A DNA stretch of 64,000 bases from Brachionus manjavacas (Eukaryota > Rotifera > Eurotatoria > Ploima > Brachionidae). The notes under the pieces were generated by a model. That model was not told the DNA's origin, searched no databases, and saw nothing but the letters and a program-made list of their open reading frames with translations. The stretch is from the NCBI GenBank assembly GCA_019054805.1, contig JAHQIY010000003.1, positions 8,618,001 to 8,682,000 on the forward strand, in the 5' to 3' direction. Below are positions 44,604 to 57,600 of the stretch, piece after piece (the first letter of the stretch is position 1; every line of letters starts with the position of its first letter). A program made the translations under genes and the position numbers.

Positions 44604-46211
44604 TTTTAAATGACACTATTTACAGCTAAGCCAAAGTTTAAATAGAAATGTTCTAAAAATAGATCAACATATGACTTTTAGAAAATCAAAATGTACTAAG
44701 ATTTAAAAGATATGTATTTGTGTTTCTTAAAGTTTCTTTTGAATACAAATAAAATGGCAAAATAATGATAACAAATTATTTCCGTGAAGGAAAATTTTGA
44801 TTGTAATTTTTTTCTAAATTTATTCATAAAATTTTTTTAAATAACTATTCCGATTGTCTATGAGAATACATTTTAAAAAATTTATTTTAGATTCTAAAAA
44901 ATAATTGTATACAATCTTTTTTTAATTTGTAAAAAAAGAAGTATTTTCAATTCACATTTATTAACAACTTTCAAATAATTAATTTGTCCTTGAGAGGTAT
45001 GGTGTATTAGATGATAAAACAGAATATAAAGCTGACCAGAGACTCGGTGTACTAATCGGAAGACCAGGGTGCTGCGTTACGGACTAGAACTCAGAAAACT
45101 CAGAAATTTTGTCTGCATAGTTAAAAAAAATGGTCTAGCAGCTGCTGTGATTGCTTTTTTAAAATAAATTTTCATAATTAAAATAGATTACTTGAAAATT
45201 TTTCAGAAAAAGAGTCAAGATAAGGAATAAACTCATGTATTCGATATGGTAGGATTTGTCTGCAAAAAAAAAAATTTAAAGTTTATATTTCGTTTATATT
45301 TGTTATATTGTTATATTAACTTATTTTACTTCCAGACTGGAATGCATTCAAGAAATAATAAAATGTATCCTTTAATGTATTTTTTTTCAATTAATAGAAA
45401 ATGGTAAAGTCATTTTCAATATTTGCAGTTAGTTTTGAAAAAAAGGTCTGAATTTTTGTTTTACTAATACTAAAAAAACTAGAAATTTTTTTTTTAATTT
45501 ATTTAGAATTTTTTATTTTTTTAGTCAAAAGTTACAACAGAATAATTTTTTTTTGATAAAAAACATAATAAAACGTGGTGAAACATCATTGCTACAATTA
45601 GTTTTAAAAAAGTTAAAATGAAAGATCTTTTCATTAAAAATCAGAATTGAAGCTAATTTAACTTTCCCTTGGGTTGTAAAATTGTTTCAAATTGTCACAG
45701 CGCTAATTTCGCTCAACAACAAATCTCAAAAATTCTATATTTTTACTACTCTAAGTCATAGTCCTGCTATTAGAGTCTCTAAAATGGGGTGCAATTTTTG
45801 GAGATATCCCATATTTCACACAGTAAGTTATGATTCTGAGTGTAGAATAATTGCTTCAAATGTTGGGTATTATTTAATTTAAAAATCAAGTTTAAATTAA
45901 GCCGAAAAAATTTGAAGTAATTTTAATTTTAAATTTAAATTTTAAGTTCAGGATAATATCATACGCTAAATTCATTCAACAATTCAGATAATTCAAATTT
46001 ACCCAAAATTAATAAATTTATAATTATTAAAAATAAATGACAACTAATACTTTTAATTGATGATTTAATTTAAACTAAATAAAATAGTATTTTCCTAAAA
46101 ATAATATTTTTTTGAATTTAAAATTTTTACAGGAAAAATTGCAATTTTTCTTGGTAAAATATGGTCAAAAAAATTATTTTTAAGTAAAAAACGTAAGAAT
46201 TGGTTAATTAT
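44604..46211. other. gene-free stretch upstream of the P450
   Basis: This should contain the P450 promoter, but no element is identifiable. A GC-richer patch at about 44990-45165 (including GCTGACCAGAGACTCGG and AGACCAGGGTGCTGCG) resembles a transposon or SINE scrap but lacks recognisable tRNA A and B boxes. The 66-codon frame at 45682-45882 has no known motif. Confidence 0.45.
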
Positions 46212-46219
46212 GGTTCAAC

Positions 46220-46458
46220 GAGTGTGTATCAAAACATTGAATTTAAAAAACAAAGAATTTATCTTTCCACGGAAAAACGTAGAAAAATAAAAACATAGAT
46301 AAAAGGAAAACTTAGAAAATCAATTTACATAGAAATCCAAAACATTATATATTTTTAAACGTAAGAAACTAAAAATAAATTTCTTGAATTTTTCTAAGTT
46401 TCTACGTTAAATTAATTAAATTCTACGTTTTTATTTTTCTATGTTTTGATTCATTCCC
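46220..46458. mobile_element. 239-bp MITE with 8-bp target duplication
   Basis: Flanked by a perfect 8-bp direct repeat GGTTCAAC (46212-46219 and 46459-46466). The ends are imperfect inverted repeats: GAGTGTGTATCAAAACAT on the left and, reversed, GGGAATGAATCAAAACAT on the right. Inside, GTAGAAAAATAAAAAC and CTTAGAAA-type segments recur in inverted form, so much of the element can fold. There is no coding capacity. An 8-bp duplication fits hAT or related superfamilies; the ends differ from the element at 11154-11735, so it is a separate family. Confidence 0.65.
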
Positions 46459-46466
46459 GGTTCAAC

Positions 46467-47350
46467 ACAATTGAAAAAAAATTACATTTTTTATTCAGAT
46501 CTTTTGTTTTTTATTATATCAGAATTTAGCAGTATTAAGTAATATTAAATAGAATTAAATATAATTTAGCTTTCAATTCATTTAACAAATTGTTTTCTTA
46601 ATTTCCAACAGAGTATATATCAAAAAAATAAACAATCTTTTATATTTTTACAATTTTTATTGTTCAAGCAAATTTTCAAGAATATTTAATTTAATTAACT
46701 CAAAATTATTCAATTTTTGCATAACATTTACTTTTTGCTCTAATTTATGTGTTTTTTCAATTTTTAAAAAAATCAAAAATAACTTTTACAAATCTCAAAA
46801 TTAACGCTAACGTGGCTGAAAGGAAGAATTAATATTCATTCCAAACAGCCAAGGGATTTTGTCCCAAATTATTTTTTAAATAAATAAAATAAATAACAGA
46901 GTATATTTTTGAGAGTTCATGCTCATCTTTTGATTGTTTATTTGAGTCTAATGAATGACCGATTAGTTGATAAAAATTTTTTTTAATAACAATAAGAAGA
47001 ATAACAAGAACAAAATTAGAAAATTTTAGAAGGCTTCAAAAATAGTTTATCAAGAAAATATTTAGTTTTCAGATCATTATAAACTTTGTGTGTTACACAA
47101 GAATTATTAAAAAGAATTTTAGTTTAGTAATATATTGAAAAGAAAAATAATACAAAGAGTACATTTTTTAGATTTATTTAATTAGGATTTTGTAACTTTT
47201 CGCATTATTCTTCATCAAAACACAGTCAATGCTCTATAAAACGAAGAGGACTCAATCTAAAAATAAATTTACAAAAAGTATTATTAAAATGCAGTTTATA
47301 AAAAATAAATATTTAAACTATTTTGATAAATTAATAAATTTAAAAATTAA
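46467..47350. other. gene-free AT-rich stretch
   Basis: Low-complexity A/T sequence between the MITE and the tRNA gene. No coding or RNA feature seen. Confidence 0.45.
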
Positions 47351-47422
47351 AGGTTCTACCGAGATTTGAACTCGGATCGCTGGATTCAAAGTCCAGAGTG
47401 CTAACCGTTACACCATAGAACC
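47351..47422 (-). tRNA. trnQ-UUG: tRNA-Gln (UUG)
   Basis: The minus strand folds as a standard cloverleaf: acceptor stem GGTTCTA/TAGAACC, D arm with GTGTAACGGTTAGCAC, anticodon stem-loop CTGGACTTTGAATCCAG with anticodon TTG, and T arm CCGAGTTCAAATCTCGG containing the internal B box (GAGTTCAAATC). The discriminator is T. No intron; CCA is not encoded. It lies alone, about 370 bp upstream of NIPSNAP and on the opposite strand. Confidence 0.95.
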
Positions 47423-47795
47423 ACTTGTTAAATTTTCTTAAAAAAGTAAAGAAAAATTTAAATTTTTCCAAAGGCGTGTTCTGATACGCAATTGAAATTA
47501 TCAGCTGAAGAAATTAAATTAAATTTGGATGTCATTTTTAAAAATTTTGACAACACCCGTCTATTATGAATTCATCAATTAGACTCATGATATTTTTACT
47601 TATTATATAAATTTGGAATCTAAACTTTTCTTCAACAAAGCTTGCAAAACTTAACATCTTTCTCTAAGCATTTACAAGCTTCGAAAATTAATAGAAACTC
47701 TGTTTAATTATTCTGAATATACGCATACTTTTAGAAATTTAAAAATAAAGCTTTTTTTTATCCATTTTATAAACTCTTGAATTGTTTCTAGAAAA

Positions 47796-48761
47796 ATGAA
47801 AAATAATTTATTAACCAGGATCCCGCAATTTATTTTCCAAAACTCCAAGCGAAGTCTGTTCGGAAGCAAAATTGAAAAAGCAACAAATGCCCATTCAGTT
47901 TTATTAGCTGAACAACAAGTTCTCTATGAGCTAGAGAGTAAAAATTCCCAAGTTAAAAAAACAAGTTATTGACTTATTTTTTTTGGTTAGTTCATCGCGT
48001 CAAGCCTGGATGTACAGCCGAATTTGAAAAAATTTGGTAAAAAAAAAACTAAAAATTTAAGAAGTAAAGTGATTTTTGTTAAAGTGGTGATAGAGTTCCA
48101 ATTGTTATGGAAAAGAACAAAGATTTGGTGAAGTTGGCTGGCTGCTGGCGATCAGAAATTGGCGTATTAGATCAATATGGTACAATCAAGAATAATGATT
48201 AAAATTTTTATTAAATTTTGATTAAAAAAAGTTCATTTGTGGAGGTACAAAAACTATAATGACTACTCAACTGTGTTTGAGCGGTTAAGAAATGATGAGA
48301 CTAATTTGAATATCAAAAACAATTTATCAAAATTGATCAGACACAGAGAGACTCAAGTTTGTCTTTCCTTTACTTATTGGGGAGAGCCGCAGTCAAGAAC
48401 TGAATCTCATATTTATGAAATGAGAAGCTATGCCCTGAAACCGGGTAGTTTGATTGAATGGGGAAATTATTGGTAAATAAAGTACATTTTTTTTAATTTT
48501 TAATATTTAAAAATTACGTATAGGAGTAAAGGAATCAAAAATCGTTTGGAATTTAGATGTGCAGGCATGTTTACTCAAGTAGGACCAATTTACCATGTGC
48601 ACCATATTTGGGCCTATAAAGATCTAGCTAGCCGCAAGGAATCTAGAGAAAAAATGTGGAACAAGCCTGGTTGGGATGAGTGTGTAGCAAATACAGTACC
48701 TTTAATTCGAAAGATGGAGTCTAAAATAATGATGGCTCTTCCATTTTCTCCTACAAAATAA
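47796..48761 (+). CDS. NIPSNAP: NIPSNAP family protein
   Basis: Five phase-consistent exons (47796-47937, 47991-48036, 48085-48179, 48232-48472, 48524-48761) give 253 residues. The N-terminus MKNNLLTRIPQFIFQNSKRS is basic and amphipathic, fitting a mitochondrial targeting peptide as in animal NIPSNAPs. Two dimeric alpha-beta-barrel-type repeats follow. The first has HRVKPGCTAEFEKIW, GDRVPIV and LAGCWRSEIG; the second has IYEMRSYALKPGSLIEWGN, MFTQVGPIYHVHHIWAYKDL, SRKESREKMW and WDECVANTVPLIRKMESKIM. The family is known as mitochondrial proteins linked to mitophagy and damage sensing; the exact role here is inferred. Introns are 48-53 nt. The length is close to the family's usual 260-290. Confidence 0.92.
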
Positions 48762-48959
48762 ATAATCAAACGAAACAATTGGTGAAATTTTTTTTTGTAA
48801 TTATCTTAAAAGATTTAAAAATGATAATCATAATTTTTAGTTAAATGTATTCTTTTGATTGATTAAAAACAAATTTTTATTTTAAAAATAACAAAGTAAA
48901 AATTTATTTCAAAATTTTGATAATTACTAGGGACGGTAAAGATGCCTAACCGCTAATCT

Positions 48960-49105
48960 AATAGAAATTACTGCTTTTTATAGAAATATTATCAATTTGA
49001 TATTTAATTTTAAGCTCATTACAATTATTTAATAATTTTTATATTATAAAATTTTATAAAATATTTCTATAAAAAGCATTATGAGAAGTAATTAAAATTT
49101 CTATT
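48960..49105. repeat. 146-bp inverted repeat
   Basis: GCTTTTTATAGAAATATT (48973-48990) is perfectly inverted at 49060-49077, and AATAGAAATT (48960-48969) is inverted at 49096-49105. The arms are out of register by a few bases on one side. It resembles a small MITE, but I see no clear target duplication. Confidence 0.55.
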
Positions 49106-49356
49106 TGCAAAAATATTAAACATTAACATTTTATTTTAGAACAAAGATGAAATAATTGAAAAAAAATGCTCACTTATTAAATATATATTATATCACACAG
49201 TATTAGCAGAAATTTGAATTAGGTTAAAATATTAAATATATCAGCTAATGAAGTAGAGCCAATTTAAGTCTAAGTTTTTTCTTAGAGAGAACTTTTTGAA
49301 TTTAGTTCTGTATTTTTGTTCTAAATTACAATGCAAAAATATAAAATTTTGGCACA

Positions 49357-49400
49357 GTGCCGCAAATAAACTTATCATATCATAAGTTTATTTGCGGCAC
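49357..49400. repeat. perfect 19-bp palindromic hairpin
   Basis: GTGCCGCAAATAAACTTAT (49357-49375), a 6-base spacer CATATC, then the exact reverse complement (49382-49400). It would form a stable hairpin in either strand. No T-run or gene end adjoins it that would suggest a terminator. Confidence 0.85.
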
Positions 49401-49738
49401 AGTTCGTCTGATTTTATCTGATAACAAAATATTAGCTATCAGCTGAGATCATTTGACATCAACTGATATCAGTAAAAAAATTTAGGAGATTAATTTTAAA
49501 AGACTCTTAATATTTTGGCACAATATTTTTAGTAAAAATTCCACAGAAATAGTAAAAAACCCATAAATATATAAAAAAGTAATAATATTACTTTTGTGTC
49601 AATTTTTTTATATAAAATTAATAAAAATAGTAAGAATACCCAAAAAAAAATAATTTTACCATTTAATCAATAATAAAAAATATTTTTAGTAAATAAAAAA
49701 AAAAAAAATATCAATAAATTTAATTTTTTTTCCTAGTA

Positions 49739-49970
49739 CAACCATTTGGGCAATAAAAACCTCTTTTTTCTTCATTGGGGCATTACAAGTTTTACAAATA
49801 TTCTCTATTGATAAAGCTGGATCATTCGGCTAGTGTCTTTTATATGATGTTGGAGCTTGTTCAAGTTCTTTATCCGAATCTTCTTCAGATTCAAGTATGG
49901 CATTTTTTTCGTTCTAAATACAGTCCGCTGGTTGATGTTGTAGGCACGACCTTGTTTTATTGCCAATATC
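49739..49970 (-). pseudogene. degraded zinc-ribbon-like coding fragment
   Basis: The minus strand reads LESEEDSDKELEQAPTSYK, a stop, then SIENICKTCNAPMKKK and, one base out of frame, FYCPNGCTR. The CxxC ... CxxxC pattern after an acidic linker resembles a small zinc ribbon at the end of some transposon-encoded proteins. One stop and one frameshift make it a pseudogene if real. The family is not recognised. Confidence 0.25.
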
Positions 49971-49975
49971 ATTGA

Positions 49976-51690
49976 AGTGCATCAATTCTAAAAAAATTAA
50001 TATTAATAAATTTAAAGAAAATTTTTTGTATTATGTTTTCATTAATTTAATTGTTTTATTTATAATAAGTTGGGAAAAAAAAGAAAGAGATAAAAATTTA
50101 TAATTTTTGTTGATTTTCTATATAAATTTGTGGTAATTTTACTAATTTTATTGCGTTAAATACTGACAGCCATTTTAAAATTTAAATTAAAAAAACTGAT
50201 AATTAAAAAAAAGAAATTGTCCTTCAGGAATTTATGCATCTTTGTGTTTTACAGTAAAAAAATATTATTTAATTAAATTGATTTATTCACATATTTGACC
50301 AATAGCTTTTATAATGGTATAACTTAATAAAATTTGAGAATGAAAAACACTTAAATTTTGCTCATAATTGTTAAGTAGTCAAAAAATCAAGTCATTTGAC
50401 TTCTATATTTGAAGTTGAGAATGATTTTACTCCAAGATAGAAAGTCTTAATAAGATTTGGTCAAAAGTCAAATTCAAACTTTGTCTTTGATTTACGACCA
50501 ACATAATGCATAAATTAATAACTTCTTTGTTATAATTTTTTCCCTTTTTTTAAATATTTATTGAGTAGTTTGGTTTTTTTTTTATCATTTCGACTTAAGA
50601 TTTTAGCTTTTGCCAACTCTGGCCTTAACTAATGAATTTTTTAAAAACAACATGACATGGTGCAACGAGTTTCTTGTTTTGGACGTTATCACAACAAAGA
50701 TTTTATGAGGTATAATGAACTCTACAAAAATCGTTTACCTTATTTAAATAGGGTAATTTGCAAAAATTATTTTGGTATTCTTCCAATATTTAACGGACAG
50801 AATGGGAATATCAATTTGAGCGCTGCTCAGTATTTAATGTTACGGACAGAGCAGTAATTGATGTTCGAAAGTTGAAAATTTGGATGAAAATCACGGTGAT
50901 GTCTGACAAGAAATAGTCCAACTGAAAAACCAAATGTAGACTGATGCTAATCGTTTATAAGATTTTTTTTTTATTGTTAACAAAACCCTTACCCTAGCTG
51001 TAAGACTCTATTCCTCTATTCCACATCAATTTGTGAGTTATTAGCAAACCGGTGTTACATTCTTTAGAAACCCAAAAACTAAGGGAATGCCTCTTATTTT
51101 CGGTGGATGAAGCTTTAATTTTTTAAAGAGTTTTGATGTAATGTGTGAATCGATTGTTAAGGGACATAATGCAATAATCAAATGACCCTTTCGGTGGCAA
51201 GTGATGAAATAATGGGATTACAATTGAAAATTTAAAAAAGAAAAATGCTACAAATTGAAAATGAAGTATTTATATCAAGGTTATATTGATAACTAAAAAA
51301 AAATTAGCCTGTTAAATACAATTTTACTTTACACCGATTCGAATTATTCAACTAATTTAACAAAATGTTTTTTTTTAAATAATTAAAAAATAATTTGGTA
51401 TTTATTTTAAACCGAAAAAATAAAATATTAAATTCTCGCTAGGTTCGAATTTGCGCGAGTCAATTGAATGGAGTTAATAAGCTGGAAGTGAGTTAAGCAT
51501 TTTTAATCTTATTCTAATTGTCCAGTGCCTTTTTTTTCTGTCGGTTTGGTTTTTTTTATTCATTAAAAAAATTTAAGAAATAGCACTAAAACCTTTTTCA
51601 ACTTCTCAGTTAAGTCATTAAAAACTTAAATTTTAACAATTTAAATATCTTCATTTTATTATTATATTTATTAAAAAGAAACTCTTAAAA
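49976..51690. other. intergenic stretch with one unrecognised short frame
   Basis: No supported gene. The plus-strand frame 50657-50857 (MVQRVSCFGRYHNKDF...) has a fairly balanced composition and continues after a stop in another frame (VIDVRKLKIWMKITVMS), so it may be a fossil coding fragment, but I cannot name it. The 3' UTR of the minus-strand secreted-protein gene should lie just below 51690. Confidence 0.4.
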
Positions 51691-54600
51691 TTAATTCTTA
51701 AATTCAAATAAACAATCTCTTTCTGCAATTTGAACAATATATCCGCTTCTATTCAAAGAATCATCAAATGGATTACCATTATTGTTACCACAAATACCAC
51801 AGACAATATCGTTGCATTGATACAATTTCAACATTTGATCTCCATCAAAATATACTGTGAAAAAATTAGTTTGGAATACAATGTAATGATTTTCTCGTCT
51901 GACAAAAACATTCTCATTTTGCGACACGTATGGTAGCTCAACAGAAACTGTGTTTACCTTGATTAATTTTTGAAAAATTTAAGAAATTTTAAAGCTAAAA
52001 ATTTGCCATTTATTTTTACTGTCAGTTCTTTTGTAATGGTGTAGAATTTTTTGTTGTAATAAATATTGATCAACTTCAAGTAAGAGGCCTTATCGTTTGA
52101 ATAACGATGTTCATGGTCGACATAAATAATGAATTTAAATTCGAAATTTCCTGGACAATAATCAGTTGCCAAAACATATGGACATGTCTTGTTTACCGAA
52201 AACTTGTCACCATCCTTAATGAAAATTTAGTTAAGGAAAACGTTTAAGGATTTTCCTGATTAGGCTTACAAAAGTTCGATAATGTGGATCTCCAAATCCA
52301 TAGCTAAATAACAGCAAATAATTTCAATTTTAAAAATAAAATTTTTCCTCTTACCAAACATTTTCAGCTAAAAAAAGAACAAATCAAATTAAAAAGATAA
52401 GTCAATTTAAGGAATCATATTTATTACCTTTGCATTCAGAAAATTCCAAATCCAAAAGATCCTCAAAAAAGAAAGGCTCATTAGAAAGACCACCTTTTGG
52501 TAAAAATTTTTAAAAATTAAAAACAAATTTTATCAATAATTACATCTTGAAGTTCCATTAATAAATTCATGAGAAGAATTAAATTGATCCTCAACTCCTT
52601 AAAATAATATTTATCAGAATATATTTCATTGTTAATATATTTTTTCCATCCTACCATTAATCACGTAATCTTCAAAACATGGTATTTTAGTTGTGTTATA
52701 AATGTTTTGATTCAATTCTTCGAGTGTTTTTGTTGTTTCTACTAAAATATTTAAAAATACATAAAGAAATAAAATAGGTAATAAAATATTTATGCTAAAT
52801 ATTAAATACTTGTAATTAAAGCTTCAGTGGTAACAGTTGTTGTTGGAGCTTCAGTGGTAGTAGTTGTTGTAGTTGGAGCTTCAGTGGTAGTAGTTGTTGT
52901 TGGAGCTTCAGTGGTAGTAGTTGTTGTAGTTGGAGCTTCAGTGGTAGTAGTTGTTGTTGGAGCTTCAGTGGTAGTAGTTGTTGTAGTTGGAGCTTCAGTG
53001 GTAGTAGTTGTTGTTGGAGCTTCAGTGGTAGTAGTTGTTGTAGTTGGAGCTTCAGTGGTAGTAGTTGTTGTTGGAGCTTCAGTGGTAGTAGTTGTTGTAG
53101 TTGGAGCTTCAGTGGTAGTAGTTGTTGTAGTTGGAGCTTCAGTGGTAGTAGTTGTTGTTGGAGCTTCAGTGGTAGTAGTTGTTGTAGTTGGAGCTTCAGT
53201 GGTAGTAGTTGTTGTAGTTGGAGCTTCAGTAAATTCCAAATCTAAAACTTTTTATTAATATGATAAAAGAGGTATAGATTCAATTTTTTTTAATAATTTA
53301 ATAAATTAATAAACATACGTGAAAATTCAAAAATTTCGCTTGTAGTTATAATCACTTGAGTTGTTTTTCTTTCACAAACGAAGCCATCTCCTATATAACC
53401 TTGAATGCACACACAATTTGGTCGGTTATTTTGACCAGCTAAACAAACTGCGTTTTTGGAACATGGTCTCAAGTCTTCTACATTTATTTGTCCACTTAAG
53501 CCATCACAAACAAATCTTACACTACAATTCGGTTGAAAAATTTCACCATACTTGATAAAAAATGTATTTAAATCATATGCTTTTTCATTTTAAGATAAAT
53601 ACTGATAAATCGATTGAACCATCAGATAAAATGCATCCACAGTCTTGTGCATTAATACATTGACCAAACGAATTTCTTACATAGGAGTCTTTACAAAAGC
53701 ATCCTTCGGTATAAGTCAACTCACCGCAATCATTTTCTCCCAGCTGATCTATGCATGTTTTTGGACATTCTTTTCTAAAATCATATATTTCATTGGGTCC
53801 ACAATTTGCGGCTAAAATAAAATAATTTATTCCTATTCTCTTTAAAAAAAAAGGCTCTTACGGCAGTTCACCTCAATTCTCCAATTAATTAATGAACCTA
53901 ATAAGTTACTACACACACTAGTTATTTCTTCATAAACTTTGCACCTGTACTCATTTTGTAAAGTTTTGTTCTCTTCACTTGCACATAAATCAATTTGACA
54001 ACCTTCGTAAATTCCTTCAAGCACAACAGGATCAATTTTAAGTAAGCATTCAGCCCAAGGACTTTGATAATTTTTAATAATTCCACACCACTCATAATTT
54101 TTATAAGCAGTCTCATTTTTACATTTAACAGGCTCAGGTTCTGGTCCTGGATCATTATTTGGATTGCATCTAAAAAAAATAATTAAAAAAGCAATTTATT
54201 AAATTTTTAAAATATAACGATGCTCCGTCAACATCAATTGAATTATCCGGCACTCTCCAATGGTTTGCCCATAAAAATATGGTTCGATTGTAAAATTTAC
54301 CATCTGAATTAACCAAACTATTGGTTTTATCCACAAAATCATTTGACACCAAGCCTAAAATTTTAGTAAAAAAATTTTGAATTTTTCTGCAAATATCTTT
54401 TAATTTACCATCGCCATTTCCACAAAGACCACACACATGTTTAGCGTATGTATCACATAAAATAACATCAACTTTGTGATTTCCGTTCCAAGTGACAGTC
54501 AAGCCGAATGTGGTGCTAAAGACAAGATTGGCACCTGACACATATATTCTCACTCCATTGATATTGTCAACATAATTATTTGGTCTGATAATTCCATTTA

Positions 54601-57600
54601 TGGTGTATCTGTGTCTGTTTCCACTTTTCTTCAACAGTCTGAATTGTTGATTAAACACATTTATTTCAACATAAGCAACGTAAGCTACATTTTCTCTTCC
54701 ATTTCTTGTTTCTTGTTTTTGGTGAATGCTGAATGGAATCATTCCTTCAGGCTAGAAAAAAATATCTATTAATAAAATATTCATGGTTTATTAAGCAAAT
54801 AATTTAATCCTTAATTTGGGATAAAAAATAAAAAAAATTATTAATTTTTGTTCTTTTTTTATGACTGATAAACTAAATATGTGCAAAATCTATATTGATT
54901 TAATTAAATAAAACCTTATTTAATTACTCTTATAACTGCAACAATGTTTCGATTTAAGGAAAGATTTTCGTATTTTATAATCAGAATTTTGAACATTCAA
55001 AATAAATTGTTTTTTAGTAAGACAAAATTTTAATAAAAAATAATCTAAAACTCGTCATCATCTATTAAAAACCTGATACTTCAAAATCATTTAAAAACAC
55101 TGAATTGAAACTGAATTTGCCTCGCTTTAATGGTATCAAAGGTATCTAAATATCAAAGTACACATGAGAAAGTAATTTTCTTTTCAGATTTTTAAATGTT
55201 ACAATAATTGTTTTATAATTTATATGCGAATTATAAGATACAATTGGTAAAATCTGGATGATACTCAAGTTTGTATTTTTTATGATTTAATTAACAAAAT
55301 TTAATTTATCGACTTTACAAAAATACATAGCGATAGTCATTCTCATAAAGATCTTTTTAACTAAAAATTTTAAAAAATTTACCAATGTTTGATTAAAACA
55401 ATCAGTGGTGACCAAATCATATTTGCATCTGCCCATAAAGTTAAACTTAGCATTGTCAAAAGTTGTACAATGCGGATCGCCCCAGCATCTAAATTTTTTG
55501 TTTATAAATTTTTAGTTATTAACTAATTTTTTAATAAATTATAATTACCCGCATTTTAAATTTCTGCAACATCTAACTTTTGCATCACCATTTGAACCAG
55601 CTGGACATGAACATACCGGAAAACCATTAGCATTCTTGCAAATAGCACCAAAACCACATGGGTTATCTGAACATGGATCGGGCAAAGGAGGTCTTTTGAT
55701 ACACTGATATTTGACTTGTAAATATTTTGACACTGATAGGCAATTTCTTCCGAATGTGTTTGAATTAACCATAAATAGGCATCTTCGTTTTTGGTTGCAT
55801 CGATTTCTGACAATGCTCGTAACATCCAAAGGAATACACAATTCATTTGACAGTGCCACTGATGAGCAGACTGAAAGACTTGACCGGCCATAAGAAGCTT
55901 CAATAATGTTCAAAAAAGTATCGGCTGAACAATCTAAATTCAGTTGTTGATTTTCACATGCGATAAGCTCTTTAACTATTAAAAAAAAATCATAATTTGT
56001 TTATTTTGTTAATTTTAAGATTTTCACTTGTTAATAAATTTTCGAAATCAACAGTTCCTTAAATAATTTTGTTATTTTCTAAAGAAAGAATTTATTTATT
56101 TTCTTACTTGTGGTCAATTTTGTGGACGTAATAGGTTCAACTTTAAATTTTTAAATTAAATTTCACAAAAAAAATTAAAAAGAATTTTTACTCTTGTAAC
56201 AATTGAAGCCATCGCCCACGAAACCCTCGTTACATACACAAAATGGCTCATTATTTATATCACCAATGCAGCTTGCATTACTTCCACATGGTGGCAATAA
56301 TTCAACTGTTACATTTCCATTTGGTCTTTCGCATGTATATTTTGCTGTACAATCTGAACTTTTTAAAATACCGCCAAGCTAAATGAATAAAGGTAAGAAA
56401 TATTAAATCATATTTTTTTAATTTTACATCTAAAATTCCCATATTCTCAGGAAGTTGACAGCCACACTGGTTAAGTGGCACACAATCACCATTTGAGTTT
56501 AAAACAGTTGATCTGGAACAGTAGCATCCTTCTTCTGGATACACGAATCCACAGTCATAATTACCCTTTGAATTGAAACAAGTTTTGGGACATGTTGAAG
56601 TAAACGGCTTAGTAAATTCTTGGTTAAGACCACAAGTAATGGCTTAAAATTTTTAAATTGAATAAATTTCAAAAAATTTGGCTTTATTTTTTAACTTACG
56701 GCAATTTGCTTCAGTTCTCCAATTTATTTGAGACAAAAATGACAAAGATTCATAACATTTTTGAGTCAATTCTTCAAAAGCCTTGCATTTAAATTCTTTT
56801 TGGGACACCGGATCATTTTCCAAAGCACACGTATCAAACAAGCATGCGTCATACATTTGATCTAGAATTTCTTTTGATAGATATGATATACAAATTCTCC
56901 AAGGTCCATTTCTGCTTTTCATTAAGCCACACCATTCAGTGCCGGAATAATCATTTGTGCACTTGATTGGTTCTAATTGGCCAGGATCTCTTTTAGGCAC
57001 ACATTCTTCAAGTTGAGACTCATCTATAGTATCATCGGGTACCCTCCATTTGCTACCCCATTCAAAAAATCGAGTAAAATAATCAGATGAAGAAACATCA
57101 ACTAAGTTATTTTCTCTGTCAACAAAATCATTTTCTTTTATACCATCGGCATTGCCACACAAACCACATACATAATTTGCATAATAGCTACAAATAGTCA
57201 CCTCTGCTTTGTGAATGCCATTCCATTTAATCATTAGGCCAAAATTAGTGGTAAAAACTATGTTTCCAACAGATATATAAACCCTAAGCCCATTGAACTC
57301 ATCGTTATAATTATTAGCCATATTTATTCCATTTATTGTGAAGCCTAGTTTGCCCTTAGATTTTTTGAGAAGTCTGTAATTGTTACCAAAAACATTTACA
57401 TCAATGAAACGGATGTAAGAAACTTTTTTTGAATTAGGGCCAGTTCCTCTTCTCTCTTGTTTTTGAGTTACCGAAAATGGTATCATATCTTTGGGCTGAA
57501 CAAAAATTCACTTTTATTGTGAAAAATATTTAAAAATAAATTTCAACTTACCAAAGTTTTTCCTTTGCATTCAGTAGTTACCAGATCGTATTTACACTGT

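Noticed and set aside
44990-45165. Possible tRNA-derived SINE
   Set aside because: GC-richer than its surroundings but no convincing A and B boxes, tail or target duplication.
49361-49400. Palindrome as a bacterial-type terminator
   Set aside because: Eukaryotic context, no adjoining gene end and no T-run after the stem.
52827-53258. Plus-strand 143-codon Val/Gly/Ala/Ser repeat frame
   Set aside because: It is the reverse complement of the TEAPT repeat exon, which joins in phase to neighbouring exons on the minus strand; the plus frame has no context.
53842-54155. Overlapping minus-strand frames in two phases as separate small genes
   Set aside because: Both are out-of-frame shadows of the C8-domain exon 53862-54169.
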